Shown here in pieces: positions 47,371 through 63,950 of a DNA stretch of 64,000 nucleotides. The position numbers and the translations under genes are program-made. The DNA lies in the NCBI GenBank assembly GCA_021613335.1, contig JAJTWR010000293.1, forward strand, positions 62,501 to 126,500. The letters are read 5' to 3'. Position 1 is the stretch's first letter, and each line of letters begins with the position of its first letter. Source of the DNA: Whitmania pigra (lineage: Eukaryota > Annelida > Clitellata > Hirudinida > Haemopidae). Below the pieces are notes generated by a model that saw only the letters and a list, made by a program, of their open reading frames with translations, did no database searches and was not told the DNA's origin.

Positions 47371-48107
47371 CAGTGATGGGCAAATGAAATCGCGATTGCT
47401 ATTTAAATCGCAATTTAGGCAAGGTTGCGATTCGATTTGAACATTGTTGGATTCGATTTGAACATTGTTGGATTCGGTTTGAACATTGTTGGATTCGATT
47501 TGAACATTGTTGGATTCGATTTGAACATTGTTGGATTCGATTTGAACATTGTTGGATTCGATTTTGGCCTACGCGATTTTGATTCGATTCGATTTGCCTT
47601 TTTTTTTCAATGAAAATCAATGAAATATTATTTATAAAGATGGTTATAAATTTAAGAATTCTATATTTTTGGCGTGCTCCTCGTTAAGTAAACATTGTTG
47701 TAGGTTACATGCTTCTTGTGCTACTTGTAGCTTTACCGCCTTTTAAATATGTCCGAGTTAGATAGCAGGAAATATGGGATTTTAGCGAAATTTGTTAAAG
47801 ACAGCCAAAGGACGGAAAGCGATTGGTGTATGAGGTGCAAATTTTGCTCTTGAGGGAACATAGAACTGACTCAAACTGGGTTTAATGATTTTTTTTAAAC
47901 GGTAATAAAAATGTCATAAATGAATGTTGGCTGTTAATTTCATTGTGTTTTGCTCGAAAAAATTTGCGAAGCTACGGCAGCAGTAAAGTTTTGAAGATTT
48001 GATTCCATTTGGGATTTGATTTGATTTGGAATTTTGAGATTCTATTCGAGATTTGGTTGTTGAAATTTGAATCATTTTAAAGATGATTTGAGATTTGACC
48101 ATCACTG
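47371..48107. mobile_element. hAT-type MITE, copy 2, uninterrupted
   Basis: The 737-bp unbroken version, with perfect 8-bp target duplications AATGAGAC (47363-47370 and 48108-48115). Termini are CAGTGATGGGCAAAT and ATTTGACCATCACTG. It contains six 21-bp minisatellite units and, near 47476, the single GGTTT that is duplicated around the gypsy element in copy 1. The BED-like start frame (SDWCMRCKFC) is also present. Confidence 0.92.
47428..47560. repeat. 21-bp minisatellite inside the hAT MITE, copy 2
   Basis: Six units of 21 bp. The third carries GATTCGGTTT where the others have GATTCGATTT. In copy 1 this variant is the second unit, so the array has shifted by one unit between copies while keeping six in total. 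Confidence 0.92.
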
Positions 48108-48770
48108 AATGAGACTATCGAATGAGATTATACTATTTTCAAGTCGATTTGAGACCTCTCAACCTTTTGTCAGGTCTGCAAGACAAAGAAGTCAATTCTT
48201 GTAATAACTTTCCAATTCTCAATGCAGAAGCTTTACTTGCGGATTTGAAATCAAGCACCGCCAGACGGGGACCGGTCTGCCCAGTTTGCCCAGTTCAGCG
48301 GGTTACGGCTGAACAAAGTCTCGGGATAAGGTCGGGACCCTAGGGGAAAGAAGCTCATTAATATGCCAAAGAGCCCCCTCCTAAGTTTTAATGTTTCAAT
48401 CTCCATTGTCAGAATTGCAAAAATCACTTGACATTAATTTATAGTAGTTTAAGGAGACTAATGTCTGTATGATAAACCACTTTTTTTAAAGTCAATATCC
48501 AAATTTTGATAGTCTTATTTTAAATATTTCCATAGAATTTTAATATGTTGTCTCCTCATCCTTACGATTTATGCCCATAGAATAAGATATTTATTAGTTG
48601 TTTACATATATTTCTTAAATTATTTGACTTACTGCTAAATTTATTACTTATTTTCTTCTGTTCATTTATTTCAGGTCAAAACGGAAGATCTTGAGTTTTG
48701 TGTCTTTGTTGACTTTTATTATCGTTGTAGTTGTTCGAACCTAAGCTTTGCGTGATTTAGTTCAAGATTT

Positions 48771-49379
48771 ATGAAAATGTTTTTGACAAGGCATTTCCAC
48801 AATATCCACAGATCTTTTGCCTCACAATTTATCCATTTGATGCAGGTTGACTTACTTTAATCAAGAGCTTCATTACGTAAATTGTCATTACGTTGTGTTA
48901 CAGATTGGCACCAGCTGTACTTTGCACAAAAAGACAAAATTTGAGTATCCCCCTCTTAAAGAGGAGGAACTCGTGGAAGATTTCGTGAGAGGATCCGGAC
49001 CTGGGGGTCAAGCCACGAATAAAACTAATAACTGCGTCGTATTGAAGCACATACCCTCAGGACTAACCGTAAAAGTAACGTTAACTGACAACATCGTGCC
49101 ATCCAACTAACATAAGTTGCCATTCTTGCCAAATTGTTTGATAAATTGTGCCACGTATTTTCATGACTTCAGTGCCACTTAACAAGATCACTGGATGACA
49201 ACAGGAAGGCTGCTAGGTACCAACTTCAACAGAAACTTGATTTTCATCTCTATGGAGAAAACTGCCAAGTTGAAATACAAAAAAGAATTGATTCAAAAGA
49301 AAGACAGAGGAAGATACGCAAAACTAAAGACAGACTTTTGAAGTTAAAGGAGTTCAAAGAAAGAGAAGGATTGTCTTGA
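48771..49379 (+). CDS. MTRFR: MTRFR, copy 2
   Basis: Exons 48771-48845, 48904-49074 and 49173-49379. By eye the coding sequence equals copy 1, including the presequence, the GPGGQ motif and the basic tail. If the duplication is real, the genome has two full-length genes here, identical in product. Confidence 0.92.
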
Positions 49380-50569
49380 TGATTCAGACATTTTCCCATA
49401 AACTCGGTCATTCACTTTTTTGTTCCTGCTTGTTTTATGTCAAATTTTAATCATTCAATCTCTTTAAAACTAATAGGCATGAGATCAAACTTTAATTTAT
49501 GAATGCTGGGAATGCAAAACAAAAATGCAAGGAAAATCAACCAAAGCCACAAAATGGAAGCAATTCTCTGACTAGGAGGCTAGCAAAATGAACAAGATGA
49601 GTGAAAATTAAAATATCACCATTGCACTGGACTCAGACAACAACAATGCCTATGCAGGAAACAGCACCACAGATCAAAACAAATGGCTTATAAAATGACA
49701 GATGCAATTTAAAAAATTACATGATCAATGGAGATCAGATAATAAAGGAAATTCAGAATAAAAGTTTCTTGACAATATGTCACCAATAATTACTGTGATT
49801 TTTATGAAGATGAAACTAGAAAATGTTCTGGGAAAATAGAAAATGTATAGGTCCAGATGAGAAAAATCATCAGAAAATTGTGGCTTGAGTCATTGTAATT
49901 TCACATAACAAGATTACATTGACTTGATATAACTTAATGCCATACCATGAACAAAGGTGATCAAAATGTGTTTCCACAGATTTTGATTAACAGCATAGCA
50001 AAATACAAATTGAGATCACAGAGAAATACAATCTTTGTTCGGAATGAACAGACATTAGGACTCGATGTCAAAATATCCTCTAAGCTTTGGTCTTCGAGAC
50101 AAATGCACAGAAACAAGCATTACAACATCGCAAATTGAAAGCTCAAAGCTTGTGCTTCACAAACTCCAAACAGTTCTTGATGTTAAGAATTTCTTAAAAG
50201 TGTGTGTCGCACACGAATGTTGTAAATGTGTCTTATAAATACATGCTACTAATGTATGTTTTAAATTTGTAATATAAATGCACGTTACAAATGACGACGA
50301 TGACGTAAATAAATGTATACTATCCATTGTCAAGAAGATTCAAGTATCATATTGACATAGTAGGCAATAATCAACTCCAACCACTTAATTGTTTGATTAA
50401 ATTAAGTAGCATGCTCGTACTGAAATTTGCTGTGAACACTGGCTTGATCGTGCCGGTGTGCAGCCGTACATTTGAGATGAAAACGTTGACACAATTCAAA
50501 AGCAAACAATGAGGTGCATCATTGCAGGTCAACTACAAGAAGAGACCGACCTAGAGGAAACAAAACCAT

Positions 50570-51390
50570 TCAGCAACAGCTGCCTCCTCCACCACAATCA
50601 GCCTTCAAGATTGTTGAATCCCTCATGCCAGGGGGTTCACAAAGGGCAAGGTATGTGCCCTCTTTTATCCCTTCCCAGTCATGAGTGGGATAGTAGTCAC
50701 CCTGACGTATTTTAGAATAGATTTCTCTGGCAATCGTCACAAATGCTTCTTCAACATTTTTTCCTGTTATGGCTGAGGTCTCAAAGAATTGGAATCCATT
50801 CACATTAGCGAACGTTCTGCCTATTAATAAAAATCAGTTACAAAGTTAAATAAACAACTATTTGAAACCAAAATATACAATTTGAATTATTGAGCTGTCA
50901 AATACCAAACACCTTCTCGAAGAGATACCCTTCTTTCTGCTTCAGCATCAGCCTTATGTCCAACCACCACATAAACTGCTTTATGTGGCAAAATGTGAAC
51001 TCTTGACTCCTCAAGCCAGTCCTCCAGATGGTCAAAAGTTTGGCGTCTTGTAATGTCATAAACGAGCAATACACCGACCGAATTGCGGTAGTAAGATCGG
51101 GTTATAGATCTGCAGAGCAAACAATTTTCTACTTATAGCACTTTGAAGGTTCAAGATCCGACTGTATTAAACCTGAATCGTTCTTGTCCAGCCGTATCCC
51201 AGAGCTGCAGCTTGACTCTAATACCTGGCTTTATATCAACAAGACGAGCAAAAAAATCCACACCCATGGTAGGTTCGCATGGCTCTTCGAACTTTCCCTC
51301 AGTGAAATATCTTAACAAACTTGACTTTCCTACGGTACTGTCACCAATCAAGATAAGCCTAAACTGATAATCAAATATGTGGTCTTCCAT
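50570..51390 (-). CDS. RAB39: RAB39, copy 2
   Basis: Exons 51173-51390, 50913-51109 and 50570-50820. All GTPase motifs and the double-Cys tail are as in copy 1. Residue 5 is Ile (MEDHIFDYQF) instead of Thr. Head to head with the complete hnRNP Q/R gene. Confidence 0.93.
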
Positions 51391-52128
51391 TGAAATCTTT
51401 TTTACAAACAAGGGTATCCTGTTTTTGAAGTATTCTACAACAACCAAGTCAATATCCCGCTAACCAAGCGATCGCCCCTCGACGCCCAGGAAATTTCTGC
51501 TAAATTTACTTTTAATGTCCAGATCATTAGATTTTTGACCATCGACATATGATTTTTTTTTAATAATTTTTTTATTTTTTAAATTTTTTTAAGCTTATTA
51601 AAATATATAAAAAAACTAACAGAAGGTAAGCAAACATCTTTCAACAATTTTGTTTAAACTTACTGTAAGTGGGCTGCAACTTGGAAATAACTGCTTGTAT
51701 GATATTGAGACTATCCTTTTTCAATAGTTCAGAATAAATTAGGCACTTGTTCGATCAGGTGTTTCCTGCTAGAATCACGTTTCTTTATCGTCTGCGTTTT
51801 ATTTGCCCTTAATTTGGACGTTTGTTGTCGGTCTGAGTGTTTTAGAGCTAGCAAATACTTGAGTATTTTTGCCTCGCGTTATGCTTAACAAAATATTTGG
51901 GAGACGTTGAATTGCAACTCCGTATTTTTCTGAAATTAGGTATGGGGTCGCCTTTTTTCTGTCGTCATTAAGTTTGTATTAGCATTTTAAGGGTTTTAAC
52001 TTAGAGTTTTCAGAGTTCAAGTTAAAATGCTGAAACTTAGTTTTAATTGAATTAATTTGTGAACTACACATGTTTAATGCGGTACTTTTCCACGCAGAAT
52101 TGAGCCGTTGGTTAAGCTCGTCGCACTA

Positions 52129-55100
52129 ATGGCCTCTGAAAGTAAAGTTTTTACTCTTCTCGATAGAGAAGAATTGGGTGAAAAGGAATATGAGGAGAGG
52201 AACAATCTGTTCAATTCTCTTCACGACGATGTGATTAATGAACTGAAGTCTGCCTTTAAAGAAGGTATTCATTTTGTTAACAGATGGAATTTGTACATAA
52301 ATCCTTTAGCTTGTTCAGAGTTATTCAGAGAAGCTGCTCTATGGTACTATTTGCATGTCTTTTGGATATTTAACTGTTGAGCAATTTTAGAGTAGACATT
52401 TAGGAGAAATTAAAAAAAACCTAAGAGTAGAAAAGCTACATATTACATGAAAACATGGGAGCTATTGGTTGAATAAAGCATAAATGGTAACAAACTGGCT
52501 GGCCGCTCAAACATTTTAAAATGTTATTCTGCCACTTTTTCTAGTTTATTTTTTATTGTTCGTGTTTTAGGAGTCTTGACCTCAAAAGAGCTCGACCTGA
52601 GAGCCCTGGAGGCTATCAAAGAGATACCAGCAGAGGAGGGTGTGTCAGTCATCAAGGAGCTGAAGGTCAGCAACTTGGATCATGTGACTAACAAGAGTGC
52701 ATTTCTGTGCAGTCTCATCAAGAGTCAGAGGCAGAAGCTAAAGGCCAGGGTGGGGTGCTTTCTAGAAAATGGGGAAACCCAGCCAAAGGGACCCAATGAA
52801 GAGAAGATTAAGGCTAGAATATTTTTTAGTTTAATATACATTCCAGGAATTTCACTATTATAAATCTTTTAGACTCATTTTGTTTGAATTGTAATGAAGT
52901 TTTCCAATTATTCCATAATTACCAGCTGCTCATTTCTTTCTTATTTTTTTAAAAAGCCTTTAAGTGTCTTCTTGAGGTACTATTTATAAAGTACCAGCAC
53001 AGTTTTTAAAATTAATTACTCAGGTTAATGGAAACCATTAGAATTTAACTGATTGATTATTTAGGAGTTGCTTGAGAGAACGGGATACTCACTAGACATC
53101 TCACCTGGTCAAAGAAAGTACGGAGGTCCTCCTCCCGAATGGACTGGTCCCTCTCCTCCATCTGGGCACGAGGTATGGTGGGAGAAGTTATGGGTCTCTG
53201 ACATTATTCACATTCTACTTATGCTGTACATTAATTAGCATTAAGGTTACAATGTGTTGCAGCTTATAACTATCATGACATTTAGCTTAATTAGCATCTC
53301 AAGAGCATAATTGTTTGCATACATCTTTCTTTAATTGCTTGAACGCACTCCTCATCAATTCGCTCGATCGTTTCAGTTATTCTGCGGCAAGATACCCCGA
53401 GACATCTACGAGGACACTTTGGTTCCCCTGTTCGAACAGCACGGTCGACTGTGGGACTTGAGGCTCATGATGGACCCTGTCATGGGCAGGAACAGAGGCT
53501 TCTGCTTCGTCACATTTGTCGAACTGCAGGATGCCCAGTCTGCCGTGAAAGCTGTCAGTTGGTTTTGGTGATGGTTGTTGCAGATGATATGAGTGGTTAT
53601 GCTAAGCAGGAGAAAGTGCTAGTTCACTAATTGGCAATAGTATTGACACTTTTTTAGATATTAATTTAAAATCTAATCTAAAGAAGTTATATTTCTAGTT
53701 ATCATTATAACTATGAATTTCATTATAATCGTTGTTGTCATTCTTATGATTACTAACCATAATCCACAACTGATTATGCTTGATGAATTGATCCTTATTT
53801 TCTATCACTGGACTCAAACTTCTAGGACTAATAATAATAATAATACTTGACCTTTTGATTCCTAATGAAATTCAACTTGTAGCTCAACAACTATGAGATT
53901 GGTCCAGGGAAGCTGCTGAAGGTCAACACCAGTGACCCCAACGTGAGGCTGTTTGTCGGAAACATCCCCAAGACCAAATCCAAGGAGGAGATCCTTGATG
54001 AGTTCAAGAAGTCATTTGGTCGGTGACCCATCGTGACCCGTTGTTATTTAAAGTGTCTTGTTCCCAGTGGTTTATGTTTTATTTAATGATTTTGTAAATT
54101 AAATTTACGGTTAAAAGTAACTGTGAGATGGTGATCATTAAGAAGTATCAATGAAGATGAATTATTGTATTTACCAAGCAATTCTGGATTTTCATGATCA
54201 TTTTATGTTTAATGTTGGATATTTCCCGAGTGCACAATAATGGCACTGTTAATAAAAGAATTTACTCAGCGTAATTCATAGCATAACTTTTCCCAAAATT
54301 CTGCAATATTCCATGCAGAGGGCATCACGGATGTCATCATCTACGGCTCCCCCGACGACACCAAGATAAAGAATCGTGGATTCGCTTTCGTCGACTTTGA
54401 TTGCCATAGGTCGGCCTCAAATGCCAGGAGGAGAATTTCCATTGGCAGGGTGGTCATGTGGGGTCTTCAAATCATCTGCGACTGGGCAGAACCCCTCGAC
54501 CTTGATCCCAGTGAGGAGGTCATGTCAAAGGTGAAGGTGCTGTACGTGAGGAACTTGAAGTCGGAAGTGACGGAAGACGAGTTGAGATCGCTGTTCGAGA
54601 AGTTCGGGGCTCTCGAGAGGATCAAGAAGGTCAAGTCGTATGCCTTCGTGCACTTTGTGGAGAGGGAATGCGCCATCGAAGCCATGAACAACCTACACAA
54701 GACGGTGAGCCGACTTTTAGTCCGGGAATCCGATTGAGCGTTGGTCTGCTGGATTATTTGTTTGGAACTTTTCTTCAATCCACTGATCGTAGAGCAGATT
54801 CCTGGTTGAACTTTTAAGGACAACTAGCTTTTTATTAGTATTGAAGATTAAGAAAAAAAAACTTATTATTTATGGTTGTGAATATTATTATTTAAAAAAA
54901 CATTTTTTTTGAATAATGATAATATCAATATAATAGTAATAATAATGACAATTTTAATAACAAAGTGGAAATTTATAAAAATAATTACTATTAATAATAC
55001 AAGCACTTAGGTTTAAGTATCATAACTATGATTTGATCAGAAAATTCTGGATGTGGAGATCGATGTTTCACTGGCCAAACCGCTGCTGAAGAACAGAAGG

Positions 55101-56272
55101 GAGAGAAGAGGACAGTTCTTCAAGAATGGATACTACGATGGGTCTCATGCATATTCATGATGATGAATTATTAATTAGAAATATTTATTGTCCACTAATC
55201 AATTCAGAAAATGAATGAATTTCTCTTATAAAAAAATTGCTTTAGGTTTTAACCAATTACTGGCTAATTAATATTATAATATTATTGACTTGATGCTCAT
55301 TAACGTTTATGATGTTAACAAGTAATTATCATCCTAATAATTTGAGATTATTTAACTGCTATTTATTATTAGTATTACGAGATAGCATTTTAAGATATTG
55401 GCATTTAAATGAGACGCCCGTTTATTCATTCAGCTACGACGGATACTGGGGCATGGGCTACCCAGTGTACGGAAATAATTTCATTGGAAGAGGAAAACCT
55501 CAAAGGAACTTTGGAGGAGGAGGTTGTTATTCTTGATGGTGATAATGATCTTTGTAATAATTTCAATTATGGCATATGTCATCTTTATTAAAATTATTAT
55601 TAATTTATTTTGCATGGCTGTGCACAATTTATTTAAAGTCCTTAAAAAGCTTTAAAATCGTTTCTATTTTTAAAATGTTTTCAATTACCTTCAGTGATAT
55701 AATATCTGTTGATAATAGAAATGATAAGAGGACAAGTTGAAGAATGATCTCTTGAGAACATTTTAATTATTAACAACCAGAAAAAAACCACCAGAAAAAT
55801 CATCTATATCTTCCCTGCTTAAAACAGACATTATTTTTCTATTTTGCAGACTACTACCACAGCTACTACTACGACTACCCTGTCAACGAATACTACGACT
55901 TCGACGGTTATGGCTTCAACAACTACAACTACTACTGTAGGAACAATGGCAGATTCCCCACCAATGGCAGACAACAAGGTTTGAACTGTTACTGTGACTG
56001 AGCTTGTGTTGATTAATTCCTATTAAAATATTGTTGAATGTCAAATAATAATAATAATGTTAGTTAACAACTAATATAATATTTATTGAATTATTGGTGG
56101 CCTCTTCCTGGTTATCCTTGGTGTTTCCAGGCAGCCCTCTAACAATATGTTGCCCCTTATAGGCTCCTTCCAGTACAACAATAACATGAGAGGATCTTCT
56201 TACTATGGCTCACCCAATAGGAGAGGAGGATCAGCAAAGAGGTCATCCAATGAGAAGAACTCTGCTTCCTGA
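52129..56272 (+). CDS. SYNCRIP: hnRNP Q/R (SYNCRIP-like), complete gene, 10 exons
   Basis: RNA-binding protein of the hnRNP Q/R family, which acts in splicing, mRNA stability and transport. Exons: 52129-52264, 52571-52812, 53065-53172, 53377-53553, 53883-54018, 54319-54704, 55041-55141, 55434-55522, 55850-55978 and 56163-56272; they sum to 538 codons in frame. Order of domains: acidic N-terminal helical domain (NKSAFLC), linker with [20 protein letters not shown]1 ([17 protein letters not shown]), RRM2 ([25 protein letters not shown]), RRM3 ([22 protein letters not shown]). A tail rich in Tyr, Gly and Asn follows ([16 protein letters not shown]), shorter than the human RGG tail. [20 protein letters not shown] matches the family signature WADPIEDPDPEVMAKVKVL. 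Exon 2 appears to use a GC donor, because a GT donor would remove the conserved KGPNEEKIK segment. Confidence 0.93.
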
Positions 56273-56301
56273 TTTGTTGAAAAGAATTTGAAAGCTTGCC
56301 T

Positions 56302-56953
56302 CTAGAAAAAGAAGTCTAACATTGAAAGTAGTCTTTGATGTTTAAATCCCTTTAGTTTTGTTTTGTTTTCAGCTTGAATTTGAGAAGTTTTTCGTCGAAC
56401 TTTTTTGTTGCAGAGCTTTTCACGTTTTTGTATGTCTCGAGTGATTCTTAATGCTTTTCTACGATAGTCGATAAGCCTGTTCGGAATAAATTGAAATCGG
56501 TTAATCACTGGATAGGGACACTTTCTCCAGTCATTCTTTCCATCCCTGTTTGATACTATTTGTAAGCCATCAATCATTTTGTGCATGCATAATCTGGTTA
56601 TGAGTCATCACTTTATAGAGCTGGTCATGTAGCGTCCACCAAGGGCAGTAGGTCTCCGTTTGGCCCGCCCACTTAAGAATTAGAAGGCACGTGATTGGAT
56701 GGTTTCTAGGTCGTGGTTTCTCGAGGTCATCACTTTGTAGTCTTGATGCTTCCAGAAATTTGATTACTTCTTCGGTTGTAGGATTCACTTGCATTTTTGG
56801 TTGTTGCATGAATTTGAAGGAGCATTTCCTTCGTTGAACTCTACTGAGAATGGTGCCGCCGAAGAATATGCATCTTGAATCTGGAGCTATCTTCTTATCG
56901 GAGCATGAGCTGTGATATTCTTCACCCATTTGTTCATCACTTTTTAATCCCAC
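56302..56953 (-). other. Two adjoining unidentified open frames, possibly one gene
   Basis: The first frame, from ATG near 56929 to a TGA at 56570-56572, encodes about 120 residues including VNPTTEEVIKFLEASRL and LILKWAGQTETYCPWWTLHD. The second (56302-56586) overlaps it in another frame and gives CPYPVINRFQFIPNRLIDYR followed by a Lys/Arg-rich helix. An intron from a GTGATG donor just after HDQLYK to the acceptor AACAG before GGATGG (about 66 bp) would join them. Composition is protein-like, but I do not recognise the family. It lies tail to tail with hnRNP Q/R. Confidence 0.4.
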
Positions 56954-60090
<3,137 letters not shown>

Positions 60091-63000
60091 TCATAAGTTA
60101 TAGCTATCCTCTTTGAAATCTTCGAGGATCCACTGCTGGAGACCAGTTCCGGTACAGCTGACAGCTGGAACAGCAACAAACATTCATCGTGACTATTAAT
60201 TACCTTAGACATCATTATCACCACAATCATATTCACAATCATATCAATGTAATTATTGCAGATCCCCTTGTTTATAATTAGATAATGAAAGACACTTGAT
60301 TTTACACTAAACTTTACAAATTACAAACATATCTGAGCTGCTAGTAATACTGATTGATACAATATCTCATGTTTCATTCTACGTGCAATGCCAATTATGA
60401 TCCTTGCACCTCACTTAATTAGTTAAATGACATTTTTAAGTCTAGAATCCACAAATCATTTTTACTTTTGAAATTCTGCTGACAAAAAAAAATTAATCCA
60501 TTGGAAAAAATACACATTATGACTTAGAAGCAGCAACTAACACCATTTGCAACAACAACGAATAACCACACAACAACAGTAGACCAGCAAATACAGCAGA
60601 AATAAACAAATGCAACAAGCAACAATGCCTTGCAACAAACGACAACATCAACATCTAACACACATCAACAACAACATCGACATTTAACAACTACAACATC
60701 TAACAACACCTAGCTATAAAAAACAAGCGCAAGAGCGCACACTCACAGAGTTCAAGAGTATCTTTCTTCGGTTGCTGAGGAGCCTCAAGGCACAAGTTGG
60801 TTTTGATGTTCCTCATGGTTTGCAGCTTTTAAATTTTTTATCGAACGAAATGTCATCATCAATTGATAAACATGCAAACATGAATATTTATGAGCACGAC
60901 ATAATTCGATTAGATCGACAGACTTAAAGTCTTGTGCTTAAAGTGAAGTTTGTTAAACAATAAGCAAGGAGTTTAATTAAATTAATTTTTTAATTTTATT
61001 CTTATTTATATTAATTAATTTAATTAATTATTATTTTATTTATATTAATTAATTTAATTTATCAAATAATATATGCATTTTATTAATAATACTGTCATGT
61101 ATACATCAATATATAGATGCAAATGGGATTTGGTTTTAAATGTCCATCAATAAAAAATCGATAAAAATTTTTGTTTGAAACAAAAACAAGAAATTGCAGA
61201 TGAAACAAAAATATTTCAAATGTTGCATCGAAGCCAAATGTTCATGAACTTTGAACTGATTTGAACTTCCAACCTTTTTGTCGTAGTACCACTCCTGATA
61301 GGGTGAGCCACTGCAGCTCTTGAGAAGGACCCTCGTCTTGTCTGGAATTTCAAGGCACAGTTCGTCTGCTCTCAACTGCTTCAAGCTGGTGTACGAGAAT
61401 ACCTACAATTTGATTTGATTTGATTGAAAACTGATTTCAATTGTCTGTGTTAATTATGCTTAACAAGAATAGGTATTAACAACAATAATATTTTTTATTT
61501 ATGTGATATTGTAGATAGTTAATATTATTATTATTATTGTCATCATAATATTGCTAACATCCACTTATTGAGCAACAAATTTGTGGCATTAGAGATATTC
61601 ATGTTCATAAGAACAATACAAGGCTGGATTGCAAACACATCACATGTGACTTTCACATCGAAAGAAAAAGCCTCAGTTCCCAGAGTCAATTTGCAGTTCA
61701 AAAATTACTTTAATCTTATCTGATGCTAAGAACCTTATAAATTAACTATTGTTATTATTATTATTTTTTAATAATTATTTATTACAAGGATGGCACAATC
61801 ATCCAAGATGCATACTCCTTCCTTAATTACTTTCAACAAAAAGCTCCAAGAATCTGCATTCCTAGTAATTATTATTATTATTAGATATAAAAAAAAAGTA
61901 CTGTCATTATTTTCAGTGAAATTAATTTCCGTTGCTGTGCTGTTGTTGTTCATGTTGAATAAAATAAACGATAGTTAACAACAACTTTGAAACTGTCACC
62001 TGATTGCCACCAGCATTGTGACACCTGACGAGGTTTACAGCATCACCTGCTCGATGACCCATCGTGTCAAGACACAACTGGGTGGCCGTGTTCTTCACCT
62101 GGAAATGCAAACGAGGCGGGCGGATAAATTATGTTAAATAATAACAAGCAAATAGTAGTGTCAGTAACACAACTACACAGACAAACACAGACTCACATAT
62201 CCCAAGGAATAGTAGGACATAGGTATATTGGAGTTGTGGTAGACATTCTCCAGGTACCACTGGAAACTCTTGCATTTCAGCCTCCTCCTCAGTGATTTCC
62301 TCTCTGAGACGTCCCCATAGGAGGAGCTTCGAGCACCTGCACAATGAATATTCATGAGTCCCTTAACTGCTATAACAATTACCATTGGATTTTATTAATT
62401 AATAATTTGTAATAATAGTAAAAATAATTAAAACAAAATCACCTACTCAAATTAAGCTACCCCACCAATTTTACTAACAAACCTCACATACTCTCTCTAA
62501 TTCCATGCACCAACAAACCTTGGCTAGTCCTCTTACCTGGATTGGACTTGTAGTAGAACTCCTTATAACCGTCCATCCATACTTCAGCAGTCCTCAGAAA
62601 GTTGTTATCGAGGATGCTGGCCACCCCCCCGGGCCAGCTATAGGGGGAGGTCTCCCTGAACACGTGGCCCACCCTCGAGCAGGTCACGATCAACACCTGA
62701 CCCCCACACATCCAGATCTGAGGGTGATAAACCAACCTGGTATTAAGACCTCTTGCGAAACAATGCTAGATGCTAGGGCATGTTGGGTTGATGAGATGTT
62801 GGTAGCTTATGTTTAAATTCGTGCACAGATTAAAATATTTGTGCTTAGCACTGTTATGCAATGATGCATTAGTTAACAAAATACTAAAATTATATATGAC
62901 AAATAACGTGTGCAAAGACAACTGATCCTTAAAATCTCATGTGGCCACTAAATCCAATTTTAAATACAAGCCAAAGGATGGCATCTCATTAATATTCATG

Positions 63001-63950
63001 ACACAAACACCCAACCAACCCTGAAGGACATTTCAACATTTTCTCCGCCCCAAATGATCATGCCAGGGTCGTAAGCACCGATCTCGTAGAAGTATTTCTT
63101 GTCGATTGCAAACAAACCCCCTGCCATAGTGGGTGACCTGGATGATAGTTTTAATTAAATGCTCTGATCATCTCATGCGATACTTTATGTGATTTTAATT
63201 TGGATTTATAGTTTTTTTATGAACATCAAACATAAGCAAACAGCCAGCTTAAAGATAGCTGAGATCAAAAGTTATTTATTTTAGAAATGCATATATTTTA
63301 ATTGTTTTTTTAAGTATTTCTAAAATAAATACCACCTCTCACCTCATTGGCAAGGTGGTGTCTCCTCCCCTTCTAAGCTCCTCCTCTTTTGATATCCTGT
63401 ACCATCTGCAAGCCAATGATGCACAAGCATGCAGCTAATAGTGAGCATGATGACATTCACCATGACGGTTGGTGAGATAATATTATGGTCATTTGAGACA
63501 ACATTATGTCATTAGAGACTGTTGAGCTGCACAATCCAACAAATTTATGCTTTAATGATGCATCATGTACATTGATACCTGTTAAAACTATGCAATGTTC
63601 TTAGCAATCAATCCAACTTCTATGCTGGCGACAAAGAGCAGAATTAATTTAGAATTAATTTACTATATTATTAACAAAAACATCAACATTATTATAATTA
63701 ATGACCATATTTAGGTGGATAAATTATTTAATTAGCAGATAAATAAATTAATTAATCAGATGAAATCAGTAGATAGATTAATGTGGAATTAATTAAAGAG
63801 CAACTAAATAAATTAATTATTTAACAATCTGCATCAACCAACCTAAAGTTGAGCCTCCAGTTAAAACCACCCCAGATGAGGTCTGAACCCGTTTTGTACT
63901 CAAAGTTTCGGTCACTTATGACGTCAATCACTGGACAAACCACTGACCTC
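60091..63950 (-). CDS. GALNT: Polypeptide N-acetylgalactosaminyltransferase, GALNT1/13-like, 5' end outside window
   Basis: Golgi type II membrane enzyme that starts mucin-type O-glycosylation by moving GalNAc from UDP-GalNAc to Ser/Thr. Minus-strand exons seen: 63843-63950, 63343-63405, 63020-63137, 62537-62717, 62197-62336, 62000-62098, 61274-61402, 60747-60825 and 60091-60164 (stop), all in phase. The catalytic half gives [44 protein letters not shown] and the conserved WGGEN in a Gal/GalNAc-T motif. [18 protein letters not shown] and FPGG-like WPGG follow. The C-terminal ricin-type lectin domain has three repeats with LCLDT...GGNQVFSYT, LCLEI...YQEWYYD and LCLEA...[17 protein letters not shown] and LENVY resemble GALNT1/13. 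The membrane anchor and first part of the catalytic domain lie to the right of the window. Confidence 0.94.

Larger units (their letters stand above)
41903..53842. repeat. Segmental duplication, copy 2
   Basis: Partner of 19058-33480 in direct orientation. It lacks the gypsy element and has a short (AAT)n at its right edge. It has a local 155-bp tandem repeat (43555-43864) and a clearly more diverged patch (about 43870-44450), while most of the rest is near-identical. It continues without break into exons 5-10 of hnRNP Q/R, so it is the copy with an intact right side. Confidence 0.95.
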
